Source: Acidaminobacterium chupaoyuni (lineage in GTDB: Bacteria; Bacillota; Clostridia; Oscillospirales; Butyricicoccaceae). Taken from it: a DNA stretch of 64,000 nt. The notes under the pieces were generated by a model, which ran no database searches, was not told where the DNA came from, and was given only the letters and a program-made list of their open reading frames with translations. The position numbers and the translations under genes are program-made. Positions 42,760 through 50,236 of this stretch are shown one piece after another. Each line of letters opens with the position of its first letter. Positions within the stretch are counted from its first letter, which is position 1. Location: assembly GCA_047936785.1 (NCBI GenBank), contig CP176394.1; one strand, written 5' to 3'.

Positions 42760-43896
42760 ATGATCTATCTGGATAACGCGGCCACAACACTTTTCAAACC
42801 GTCAGCAGTGAAAAATGCGGTGATCGCCGCGATGGACAGCTGCGGGAACCCCGGGCGAAGCGGGCACAAGCCCGCCATGAAAGCGGCGGCGGTGGTATAT
42901 GCCTGCCGCGAAACCATCGCGGAATTTTTCGGCATCGCGGAACCTGAGCGGGTGGTGTTCACCCAGAACGCCACACACGCTTTGAACCTAGCCATCAAAA
43001 GCCAGCTGAAAGAGGGGGATCATGTTGTTATTTCAGGGTATGAGCATAACAGTGTGGTGCGCCCCTTAGAAGGCTTGGCTGAAAAGGGAATCAACTATAC
43101 AGCGGCTTATTCTGCCTTATTCGATCAGAATGAAATGTTCGAAAAGCTGGCCGCCGCCATCACCGAAAGCACATCCTGCATGGTCGTCAACCATGTATCC
43201 AATGTTTTCGGCAGCATTGCGCCGCTGAAAAAGATCGATGAGTTATGCGCAGAAAAAGGCCTTGCGCTGATTTTGGATCTGTCACAGTCGGCAGGGGTCA
43301 TCCCCATCGATCTTTCGGAATTTCAAAGCGTGACCTATGCCTGTATGCCGGGTCATAAATCGCTTTATGGGCCGCAGGGCACAGGCATTTTGATCTGCTG
43401 CGGCGAAGGGCCTTACCGCAGCCTGATGGAAGGCGGAACCGGCAGCAACTCGTTAGAGCGCCGCCAGCCCGAATTCCTGCCCGATGTTTTTGAAAGCGGA
43501 ACAATGAATGTGGCGGGCATCGCCGGTTTGAACGAAGGCGTTCGCTTTTTGAAAAAAAGAACGGTTGAAACCGTGGGGCGCTGGGAAGCCCATCTGGTAT
43601 CGGAATTTACGGAAAAACTGCGCGATCTGGAAGGCCTTGTCTGTTATGCGCCGCCCGTTCCCGAAAGCGGCGTCGTTTCGCTGAAATTCAATAAAATACC
43701 ATCGGAACGGGCCGCGGAACTGCTGGCCGAAATGGGGGTCTGCGTGAGGGCAGGGCTTCATTGCGCGCCTTTGGCCCATCACAGCGCGGGCACTCTGCCG
43801 GATGGAACCGTGCGTTTCAGCTTTTGCGCGTTTAATACCGATTTGGAAGTGCAGCGCGCCGCACAGTGTGTAAAAAAATTGTTAACTCAAGGTTGA
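42760..43896 (+). CDS. Class V aminotransferase, cysteine desulfurase type
   Basis: A 378-aa PLP enzyme of the SufS/NifS-like EF2568 group. Key parts: MIYLDNAATTLFKP at the N-terminus, PLP-binding His in NHVSNVFGSIAPL, Asp in LILDLSQSAG, the Schiff-base Lys in YACMPGHKSLYGPQGTG and the catalytic Cys region RAGLHCAPLAHHSAGTLPDGTVRFS. It should release sulfur (or selenium) from cysteine (selenocysteine); EF2568 relatives accompany selenium-dependent molybdenum hydroxylases, but none is present here. Paired with DUF3343 as possible acceptor. Confidence 0.88.
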   Translation: MIYLDNAATTLFKPSAVKNAVIAAMDSCGNPGRSGHKPAMKAAAVVYACRETIAEFFGIAEPERVVFTQNATHALNLAIKSQLKEGDHVVISGYEHNSVVRPLEGLAEKGINYTAAYSALFDQNEMFEKLAAAITESTSCMVVNHVSNVFGSIAPLKKIDELCAEKGLALILDLSQSAGVIPIDLSEFQSVTYACMPGHKSLYGPQGTGILICCGEGPYRSLMEGGTGSNSLERRQPEFLPDVFESGTMNVAGIAGLNEGVRFLKKRTVETVGRWEAHLVSEFTEKLRDLEGLVCYAPPVPESGVVSLKFNKIPSERAAELLAEMGVCVRAGLHCAPLAHHSAGTLPDGTVRFSFCAFNTDLEVQRAAQCVKKLLTQG

Positions 43897-43922
43897 AACC
43901 AAAAAAACGCTCTTTTTTGCGG

Positions 43923-43951
43923 TTGAAATGCAGAGAACATATTGTTATTAT
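43923..43951 (+). promoter_or_regulatory. Sigma-A promoter of cdaA-cdaR
   Basis: TTGAAA, 17-nt spacer and TATTAT, 70 nt before cdaA. Confidence 0.6.
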
Positions 43952-44020
43952 ATAAGTATAACTTTATGTGGCTCTGTGGAAATGCAGTGAAGAATCGTAA
44001 GATACAGGAATGGTGCATAC

Positions 44021-44863
44021 ATGGATTTTTTTAATAAGTGCTGGCAATATTTAAGGCTTGTCACCGTGATGGATGCCATCGATATGCTGATCGTGGCATT
44101 CATTATCTATAAAGTAATAAAAGTCATTCGCAACACCAACGCCGAACGGCCGCTGAAAGGGGTCATTCTGCTTCTGGTGGCCACACAGCTTTCGGCTGTG
44201 CTGCAGCTGCATGTGATCAATTATCTGTTGGATTATATCATGAGAATGGGGCTGGTGGCCCTTGTTATTTTATTCCAGCCCGAATTGCGAAAACTTTTAG
44301 ATCAATTCGGAAGAAGCAAGCTCAGACTGTTCAAGAAAAACCCGGCGCGCGATTTAAAAGCCACACAGCTGGCGATCATGCGCACCGTGGAAGCTGTTGG
44401 CAGCATGGCATGGTCAAAAACAGGGGCGCTGATCGTTTTCGAACGGTCGGATAATCTGGAGCATATCACAAAAACCGGTTCGGTGGTGGATGCGGAAGTA
44501 AACGCCGAGCTGCTGAAAAATATTTTCTTCAACAAGGCGCCTCTGCATGACGGCGCTGTGGTGATCACCGATGCGCGCATCAAAGCGGCGGGCTGTTTGC
44601 TGCCGCTTTCAGCCAATTTGAATATCAGCAAAGAACTTGGAACACGCCACCGCGCGGCGGTTGGAATGAGCGAAAATTCCGATGCGCTTTGCGTTGTGGT
44701 ATCAGAAGAAACAGGGTCGATCTCTTTGGCCATGGGCGGCATTTTAAAGCGCCACCTGGCGGTTGAAACTTTGGAACGACTTCTGATCACGGAACTGATG
44801 CCTGCTGCGGAACCCCAGCAGCCTCAAAGCATCTGGGAACGGCTGAGGGGGAAAAAGCAATGA
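44021..44863 (+). CDS. cdaA: Diadenylate cyclase CdaA
   Basis: Makes c-di-AMP from two ATP at the membrane; 280 aa. Three N-terminal helices (about 18-90) precede the DAC domain, where the catalytic LHDGAVVITDARIKAAGCLLPLS and GTRHRAAVGMSE (RHR motif) are intact. It overlaps cdaR by 4 nt. In many Firmicutes the third gene is glmM; here it is not, and glmM sits elsewhere with glmS. Confidence 0.96.
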   Translation: MDFFNKCWQYLRLVTVMDAIDMLIVAFIIYKVIKVIRNTNAERPLKGVILLLVATQLSAVLQLHVINYLLDYIMRMGLVALVILFQPELRKLLDQFGRSKLRLFKKNPARDLKATQLAIMRTVEAVGSMAWSKTGALIVFERSDNLEHITKTGSVVDAEVNAELLKNIFFNKAPLHDGAVVITDARIKAAGCLLPLSANLNISKELGTRHRAAVGMSENSDALCVVVSEETGSISLAMGGILKRHLAVETLERLLITELMPAAEPQQPQSIWERLRGKKQ

Positions 44864-46074
44864 TGGAATGGATGAAAAAGCATGATATGCTCGCGAAGGT
44901 CTTTTCGATTTTAGCTGCGATCCTGCTGTGGATGTATGTAGTGGATGAGCAAAACCCCGATATCACCCAAACTTACAGCAACATCGGCGTTCAGATCGTC
45001 GGTTTGGAAAAACTGGAAGATTCCGGGCTGACCATTATCGAGGGCGCAAGCTCGGTGGTTTCCGTTCAGGTCAAGGGCAAGCGCAACAACATGGTGCAGA
45101 TGAGCAAAGATAAAATCGAAGTGACGGTCAATGTTTCCACCATTCCTTCACCGGGCGAATATAACCTTTCTTATCTGGCGTCGGCAGATGTGGCGGGGAT
45201 CACCATTTCCAGCAAAAACCCCACGCAGATCCGTTTGGTGGTGGATAAAATTGCCAGCAAAAGCGTTCCCGTGAAGCTGGATCTGAAGGGGCAGATGCCC
45301 GAGGGCTATCTGATGGATGATTATGTGGTAGAGCCGGATGCCGTAACGGTGAAAGGCCCGCAGAGCGTTTTGGATCAGATCGCCTACGCCCATGCTTCCT
45401 ATGATATCTCGGCGGTGAAACAAAGCACGACCACAACGCTTTCCTATACCCTGATCGACAGTGAAGGAAAAGAAGTGGATATGAAATTCCTCACCATGGA
45501 AGACCCGGCCATCAGTGTGACCATCCCGGTTCACCAGGCGGGCAAGATCCCGCTGCTGATCGATCTTGAACAGCTGAAGGGGATTCCCGAAAGCGCCGTT
45601 TCTTATACCATCGAACCCGCAAATATCGAAGTAAAGGGTCTGCCCGAAGATATTTCCACGCTGAATAGCATCAAACTCGGCACAGTAAGCGTTGAAGATC
45701 TGATTCGGTCGGGCAAAACAGAGGTCACACTGCCCATTATTCTGCCCAACGGCATCACCACCGATGAAAAAACCACCACCGCAAAAGTGAAGTTTACTTT
45801 CAGCGGCATCGGTGATAAAACGATCATCGTCGGCGCGCAGCAGTTTGCGGCGGAAGCAGGCTTCCATTTCGAAACCTCTTCCCTCAATATCAAGGTGATC
45901 GGTGATGAAAAGGTTTTGGCAAAGCTGAAACCCGAAGATTTTCAGATCAGCTTTGATGCTTCTAAAATCACCGATTCGGGAACGCATACGGTGGATGCCA
46001 TCATCAAATATTCGGGCGAAGACGCGTTCTTCATGCCGGATAGCTATAAAGTGACGGTCGTTAAAGAATCTTAG
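44860..46074 (+). CDS. cdaR: YbbR domain protein, regulator of CdaA
   Basis: A 404-aa membrane-anchored protein. One N-terminal helix (MLAKVFSILAAILLWMYVVD) is followed by about four YbbR repeats of 75-85 residues on the outside, recognisable by recurring patterns such as VQVKGKRNNM, VTVKGPQSVLDQI, IEVKGLPEDISTL and IKVIGDEKVLAKL. CdaR modulates CdaA in Bacillus and Listeria. ATGA overlap with cdaA. Confidence 0.93.
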   Translation: MMEWMKKHDMLAKVFSILAAILLWMYVVDEQNPDITQTYSNIGVQIVGLEKLEDSGLTIIEGASSVVSVQVKGKRNNMVQMSKDKIEVTVNVSTIPSPGEYNLSYLASADVAGITISSKNPTQIRLVVDKIASKSVPVKLDLKGQMPEGYLMDDYVVEPDAVTVKGPQSVLDQIAYAHASYDISAVKQSTTTTLSYTLIDSEGKEVDMKFLTMEDPAISVTIPVHQAGKIPLLIDLEQLKGIPESAVSYTIEPANIEVKGLPEDISTLNSIKLGTVSVEDLIRSGKTEVTLPIILPNGITTDEKTTTAKVKFTFSGIGDKTIIVGAQQFAAEAGFHFETSSLNIKVIGDEKVLAKLKPEDFQISFDASKITDSGTHTVDAIIKYSGEDAFFMPDSYKVTVVKES

Positions 46075-46078
46075 TGGG

Positions 46079-46106
46079 AAAGCCGCCCGAAAAGCGGCGG
46101 TTTTCA
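46079..46106 (+). terminator. Probable terminator after cdaR
   Basis: AAAGCCGCC pairs with GGCGGTTTT (one G-U), loop CGAAAAGC, short T run. Confidence 0.6.
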
Positions 46107-46125
46107 CAAGTTAATAGGAGAAAAC

Positions 46126-47718
46126 ATGAGCATTGTCATTTCGGGAATTCGCATTCCCTATCGTGATGATGATTCTCAGGCAATCGCCGCCGCGCTGAAG
46201 AGATGTTCTCTTGGGGGCGGCGATTGTACTGTTAAGATCATCAAAAAATCGCTGGATCTTCGCCACGGCAAGCTGGCCAAAGTGTTTTCCGTTCTGATCG
46301 ACAGCGAGCGGGAAGCAGGCATTCTGGCCGGGAACAAAGATCCGCAGATCCGCCGCAAAAGCCCGCCGCTGGAAACCAAAATAACAGGCAGTGTTCCGCT
46401 GGAACATCGGCCCGTGGTGGTGGGGCTTGGCCCGGCGGGGCTTTTTGCCGCGCTGATGCTGGCCGAAAAGGGCTATCGCCCCGCGGTGATCGAACTGGGC
46501 GCCCCCATGGAAGAGCGCGATCGCGACACCGAGCGTTTTGTCAGGACAGGCCATCTGAACACGAAAAGCAACATCCAGTTCGGCGAAGGCGGCGCGGGCG
46601 CCTATTCCGACGGCAAGCTCACCACAAGGATCAATGATCCGCGCTGTGAACTTGTGCTTGAGAAATTTATGGAATTCGGCGCACCTTCCGAAATCGCCAT
46701 GGCGGCCAAGCCCCATGTGGGAACCGACCTGCTGAAAAATATCGTGGTTTCCATGCGCCGACGCATTGAAGAACTGGGCGGAACCGTCGCTTTTTATACA
46801 CAGCTGGAAAATTTCAGATCGGCGGATGGGCGTTTGCTGGCGGTGAAGACCGATCATGGCGAGATCCCTTGTGAAACAGCGGTTCTGGCCGTGGGCCACA
46901 GCGCCAGAACTTTGTTTGAAACCTTGAAAAAAGAGCGGTTCACTTTGGTGAGAAAGCCGTTTTCGGTGGGGGTTCGCGCCGAACATTTACAGCAGGAGAT
47001 CGATTGGGGCGTTTATGGGAAGTATGCTCAGCGGCTGCCGCTGCCCCCGGCGGAATATGCGCTTTCACGCCGAGAGGGTGAGCGCGCCTGCTATTCTTTC
47101 TGCATGTGCCCCGGCGGCGAAGTGGTGGCCGCCGCCAGTGAAGAAGGGGAAGTGGTGACCAACGGCATGAGCTACCATGCCCGCGGCGGGCGCAACGCCA
47201 ACGCCGCGCTGGCGGTTTCGGTTCTGCCGCAGGATTTTGACGGGGAAGATCCATTGGCGGGGATGTATTTTCAGCGCGAGCTGGAAAAGCGGGCGTTTCA
47301 GCTGGGCGGCGGGGCTTATGCGGCCCCTGTTCAGCGGCTTGGAGATTTTATGGAACATCGCGTGGGCAGCGCTTTTGGAACCGTTGCGCCCACCTATCCC
47401 AGAGGAACGAACTGCATCGATCTTCATGAATTGCTTCCGCCTTCTGTCAGCGGGATGCTGGAGCGTTCTTTGCCTTATTTCGGAAAACAGATTCCGGGCT
47501 ATGACACGCCGGATTGCGTTTTCACAGCCATCGAAACGCGCACTTCATCGCCTGTTCGCCTGATGCGCGGGGAAGATCTGATGTCGGTGGATGTATTCGG
47601 GCTGATCCCCTGCGGGGAAGGCGCCGGATATGCAGGAGGAATTATGAGCGCCGCCGTGGATGGCATTCGGGCGGCAGAAACCATTATGGCGCGCTGGATG
47701 CCGCCGGAGGAAAAATAA
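46126..47718 (+). CDS. Uncharacterised FAD-dependent dehydrogenase (COG2509)
   Basis: A 530-aa flavoprotein. After an N-terminal alpha/beta domain (about 1-85) comes the FAD Rossmann motif VVVGLGPAGLFAALMLAEKG with the acidic end VIELG. Also visible: NIQFGEGGAGAYSDGKLTTR, a conserved loop of this family, and the C-terminal FAD contact LIPCGEGAGYAGGIMSAAVDG. Its N-terminal region (IRIPYRDDDSQAIAAALKR) is typical for this group. The reaction is not known. The next gene begins immediately after its stop. Confidence 0.88.
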   Translation: MSIVISGIRIPYRDDDSQAIAAALKRCSLGGGDCTVKIIKKSLDLRHGKLAKVFSVLIDSEREAGILAGNKDPQIRRKSPPLETKITGSVPLEHRPVVVGLGPAGLFAALMLAEKGYRPAVIELGAPMEERDRDTERFVRTGHLNTKSNIQFGEGGAGAYSDGKLTTRINDPRCELVLEKFMEFGAPSEIAMAAKPHVGTDLLKNIVVSMRRRIEELGGTVAFYTQLENFRSADGRLLAVKTDHGEIPCETAVLAVGHSARTLFETLKKERFTLVRKPFSVGVRAEHLQQEIDWGVYGKYAQRLPLPPAEYALSRREGERACYSFCMCPGGEVVAAASEEGEVVTNGMSYHARGGRNANAALAVSVLPQDFDGEDPLAGMYFQRELEKRAFQLGGGAYAAPVQRLGDFMEHRVGSAFGTVAPTYPRGTNCIDLHELLPPSVSGMLERSLPYFGKQIPGYDTPDCVFTAIETRTSSPVRLMRGEDLMSVDVFGLIPCGEGAGYAGGIMSAAVDGIRAAETIMARWMPPEEK

Positions 47719-48132
47719 ATGGAACAGATCGGAAAAGTAACGGAAAAAATCAATGATAAAAAAGTGAAGATCGCCATCGCCAGAAAAGGCGCCTGCTCGG
47801 CCGATTGTGAAAAATGCGGCGGATGCGCGCATCCCGAACAGATCATGGAAGTGGAAGCCGGCAACGAGATCGGCGCGAAAGTGGGAGATCAGGTGGTTTT
47901 GCGTTCGGCAAGCCAAAAGATCCTTTCCATCGCCGCTCTGGTCTATCTGATGCCGCTGCTGCTGATGATCGGCGCTTATTTTCTGCCGGGTCCGGCCGGA
48001 GAAGGGTTTCATATTTTATTTTCATTTGTGGGCCTGGGCATAGGCATCGCCATCTGCATGGCCTATTCGCGCAAAGTGAAAAAAAGCGCGCAGAGACTTT
48101 TTGAAATCGAACGCATTGTCGGGGAAAGATAA
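47719..48132 (+). CDS. RseC/MucC family SoxR-reducing-system-like protein
   Basis: A 137-aa membrane protein. The N-terminal half has the Cys group GACSADCEKCGGCAHPE (about 26-42), as in RseC, followed by two helices (about 75-93 and 98-116) joined by a short outside loop. RseC homologues co-occur with Rnf and Fe-S systems and in E. coli help reduce SoxR. No soxR here; a role in membrane redox is likely but unproven. It abuts the FAD-dependent dehydrogenase gene with a CGGAGGA site inside it. Confidence 0.85.
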   Translation: MEQIGKVTEKINDKKVKIAIARKGACSADCEKCGGCAHPEQIMEVEAGNEIGAKVGDQVVLRSASQKILSIAALVYLMPLLLMIGAYFLPGPAGEGFHILFSFVGLGIGIAICMAYSRKVKKSAQRLFEIERIVGER

Positions 48133-48161
48133 TTGCCAAAAGCAGGGCTTTATGGTATACT
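48133..48161 (+). promoter_or_regulatory. Sigma-A promoter of the yicC-remA-gmk-rpoZ unit
   Basis: TTGCCA, 17-nt spacer and TATACT, 26 nt before yicC. Confidence 0.75.
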
Positions 48162-48186
48162 GTTAAAGTTATAAAGGAGATGCGTT

Positions 48187-49065
48187 ATGTTAAAAAGTAT
48201 GACAGGCTATGGCCGAAAAAAGGCTGAAAACGCCTTGCGCGAGATCACGGTAGAAATCAAATCGGTCAATCATCGTTATCTTGATTTGAACATGAAGGTG
48301 CCGCGCATCTATTCTTTCTTGGAAGATTCTATCAAAACGGCGGTTTCTGCCGAAGTTTCCCGCGGAAAAGTGGATGTTTATGTTTCGGTATATACCAAAG
48401 AAGGGAAAGATATTACCGTTACCGTGAATATGCCTCTCATCGAAGGATATCTTCGTTCTCTCGAGCAGATCCGTGATCGCTTTCAGCTGAAAGATGATAT
48501 CAGCGTGATGGGGGTGGCAAAGCTGCCTGATGCGCTGGAGCTCGATAAAGAAGAACCCGATACACAGGCGCTGACCGAAGAAGTTCTTCAGGTCGTGACC
48601 GATACTTTGTCAGAATATAACACGATGCGTACCGTCGAGGGCCAGCGTTTATGCGAAGATATTTTGGCCCGCGGCGCATTGATCGCCGAATTCGTTGACC
48701 GCATCGAAGCAAGATCGCCCGCAGCGGTGGAAGAATATAAGCAGAAGATCGCTCAGCGCATGCAGGAGATTTTGGGCGCCGGCGATATTACAGACCAGAG
48801 AATTTTGCAGGAAGCGGCGCTGTTTGCCGATAAAGTTTCCGTAACAGAAGAACTGGTGCGCCTGAGAAGCCATTTGAAACAGCTCGACACCATGCTGCAT
48901 TCCAAAACGGCCATGGGGAGAAAGCTTGATTTCCTTGTGCAGGAACTTAATCGCGAAACCAACACCATCGGTTCGAAAGCAAACGATTATGAAATTGCTC
49001 AGATCGTGATCGACTGCAAAGCTGAAATCGAAAAAATCAGAGAGCAAATTCAAAACTTGGAATAG
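48187..49065 (+). CDS. yicC: YicC family endoribonuclease
   Basis: A 292-aa protein. The N-terminal MTGYGRKKAENALREITVEI and SVNHRYLDLNMKVPRIY match YicC_N; the C-terminal DUF1732 has GRKLDFLVQELNRETNTIGSKAND. YicC and B. subtilis YloC are ribonucleases. First gene of a conserved Firmicutes cluster, 8 nt before remA. Confidence 0.95.
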   Translation: MLKSMTGYGRKKAENALREITVEIKSVNHRYLDLNMKVPRIYSFLEDSIKTAVSAEVSRGKVDVYVSVYTKEGKDITVTVNMPLIEGYLRSLEQIRDRFQLKDDISVMGVAKLPDALELDKEEPDTQALTEEVLQVVTDTLSEYNTMRTVEGQRLCEDILARGALIAEFVDRIEARSPAAVEEYKQKIAQRMQEILGAGDITDQRILQEAALFADKVSVTEELVRLRSHLKQLDTMLHSKTAMGRKLDFLVQELNRETNTIGSKANDYEIAQIVIDCKAEIEKIREQIQNLE

Positions 49066-49073
49066 GAGAGGCC

Positions 49074-49346
49074 ATGAAGCTGATTAATATTGGGTTTGGC
49101 AATATGGTTTCCGCCAACCGGCTTGTGGCGATCGTAAGCCCTGAGTCTGCACCCATCAAAAGAATCATCCAAAACGCAAAAGAGAAAAATGTGCTGATCG
49201 ACGCAACTTACGGAAGACGCACCCGCGCCGTTCTGATTACAGATTCCGAACATGTGATCCTTTCACCGATTCAGCCGGAAACCGTTGCAAACCGTTTGGG
49301 GAATCTGGATTATGATGAAGATGGGGATGAAGAGGAAGATGAATAG
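49074..49346 (+). CDS. remA: RemA family regulator (DUF370)
   Basis: A 90-aa protein with MKLINIGFGNMVSANRLVAI and DATYGRRTRAVLITDSEHV, hallmark of RemA, a DNA-binding regulator of biofilm matrix and osmoprotection genes in B. subtilis. The acidic tail ends in DEEEDE. The last 8 nt overlap gmk. Confidence 0.95.
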   Translation: MKLINIGFGNMVSANRLVAIVSPESAPIKRIIQNAKEKNVLIDATYGRRTRAVLITDSEHVILSPIQPETVANRLGNLDYDEDGDEEEDE

Positions 49347-49929
49347 AGGAAATTTATTTATTGTAACAGGCCCTTCCGGCGCAGGAAAAGGCACGGTTTT
49401 AGGCAAACTGCTGCCTGCCATGAGCGATCTGCATTATTCCATTTCGGCCACCACGCGCGCGCCGCGCCCCGGTGAGATCGATTGCGTCAATTATTATTTC
49501 ATCAATAAAACACAGTTTTTAAAAATGGCCGAGCAGGATAAATTCCTGGAATATGCCGAATATGTGGGCAATTATTATGGAACCCCTTCGGGCCCCGTGG
49601 ATGAGATGCTGGAAAAAGGCATCGATGTGATTCTTGAAATCGAAGTGCAGGGCGCGCTGATCGTAAAGAACAAGCGCCCCGAAGCAAAGCTCGTTTTTAT
49701 TATCCCGCCTTCTTTTTCAGATTTGGAATGCCGCTTGAGAACACGCGGCAGTGAGCAGGAAGATGTCATCATGCAGCGCCTTGAAAAAGCGCGCAGTGAA
49801 TATAAAATGGCAGAAAAATATGATTATATCGTGGTCAATGATGAACCCGATCGCGCGGTGGATCAGCTGAGATGCATTATCATGGCTTCCCGCTGCACCG
49901 TTGAACGCAGAAAATATCTTTTGAGGTGA
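49339..49929 (+). CDS. gmk: Guanylate kinase
   Basis: Phosphorylates GMP to GDP; 196 aa. P-loop VTGPSGAGKGTVL, GMP-binding STRxPRxGE as TTRAPRPGEIDCVNYYF and EYAEYVGNYYGTP, and the lid region RLRTRGSEQEDVIMQRL. The start used is the ATG inside the end of remA (AAGAGGAAG upstream) rather than an in-frame start 54 nt earlier within remA. Confidence 0.96.
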   Translation: MNRGNLFIVTGPSGAGKGTVLGKLLPAMSDLHYSISATTRAPRPGEIDCVNYYFINKTQFLKMAEQDKFLEYAEYVGNYYGTPSGPVDEMLEKGIDVILEIEVQGALIVKNKRPEAKLVFIIPPSFSDLECRLRTRGSEQEDVIMQRLEKARSEYKMAEKYDYIVVNDEPDRAVDQLRCIIMASRCTVERRKYLLR

Positions 49930-49936
49930 ATGAATT

Positions 49937-50149
49937 ATGATGTTATATCCTTCGATGAACCAATTGTTGAAAGAGATCCCCAACCGCTATCTGCTGGTGA
50001 ATATTGCGGCCAAGCGCGCCCGCGATATCGGCGATATGATTGAAGAAACGGGCGAAAAGCTGGATGAAAAGCCGGTAAAACTGGCACTTTATGATATTAT
50101 GGAACATCGCATCAAGGCCGTGGAACCCAAAGAAGAAGAAGAAAAGTAA
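49937..50149 (+). CDS. rpoZ: RNA polymerase omega subunit
   Basis: A 70-aa omega subunit that helps assemble RNA polymerase. It begins MMLYPSMNQLLKEIPNRYLL and carries AAKRARDIGDM, the conserved RAR(Q/D)I motif, and ends in a poly-Glu tail. 7 nt after gmk. In many relatives coaBC follows; here priA follows directly. Confidence 0.93.
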   Translation: MMLYPSMNQLLKEIPNRYLLVNIAAKRARDIGDMIEETGEKLDEKPVKLALYDIMEHRIKAVEPKEEEEK

Positions 50150-50236
50150 GCAGCAAGCGGGCAGCGGAAGCATTTTCTGCTGCCCTTTCGTTATCTTTAA
50201 TATCCTTTATGCATCAGCGGGAAAGGAGGAATCGTT

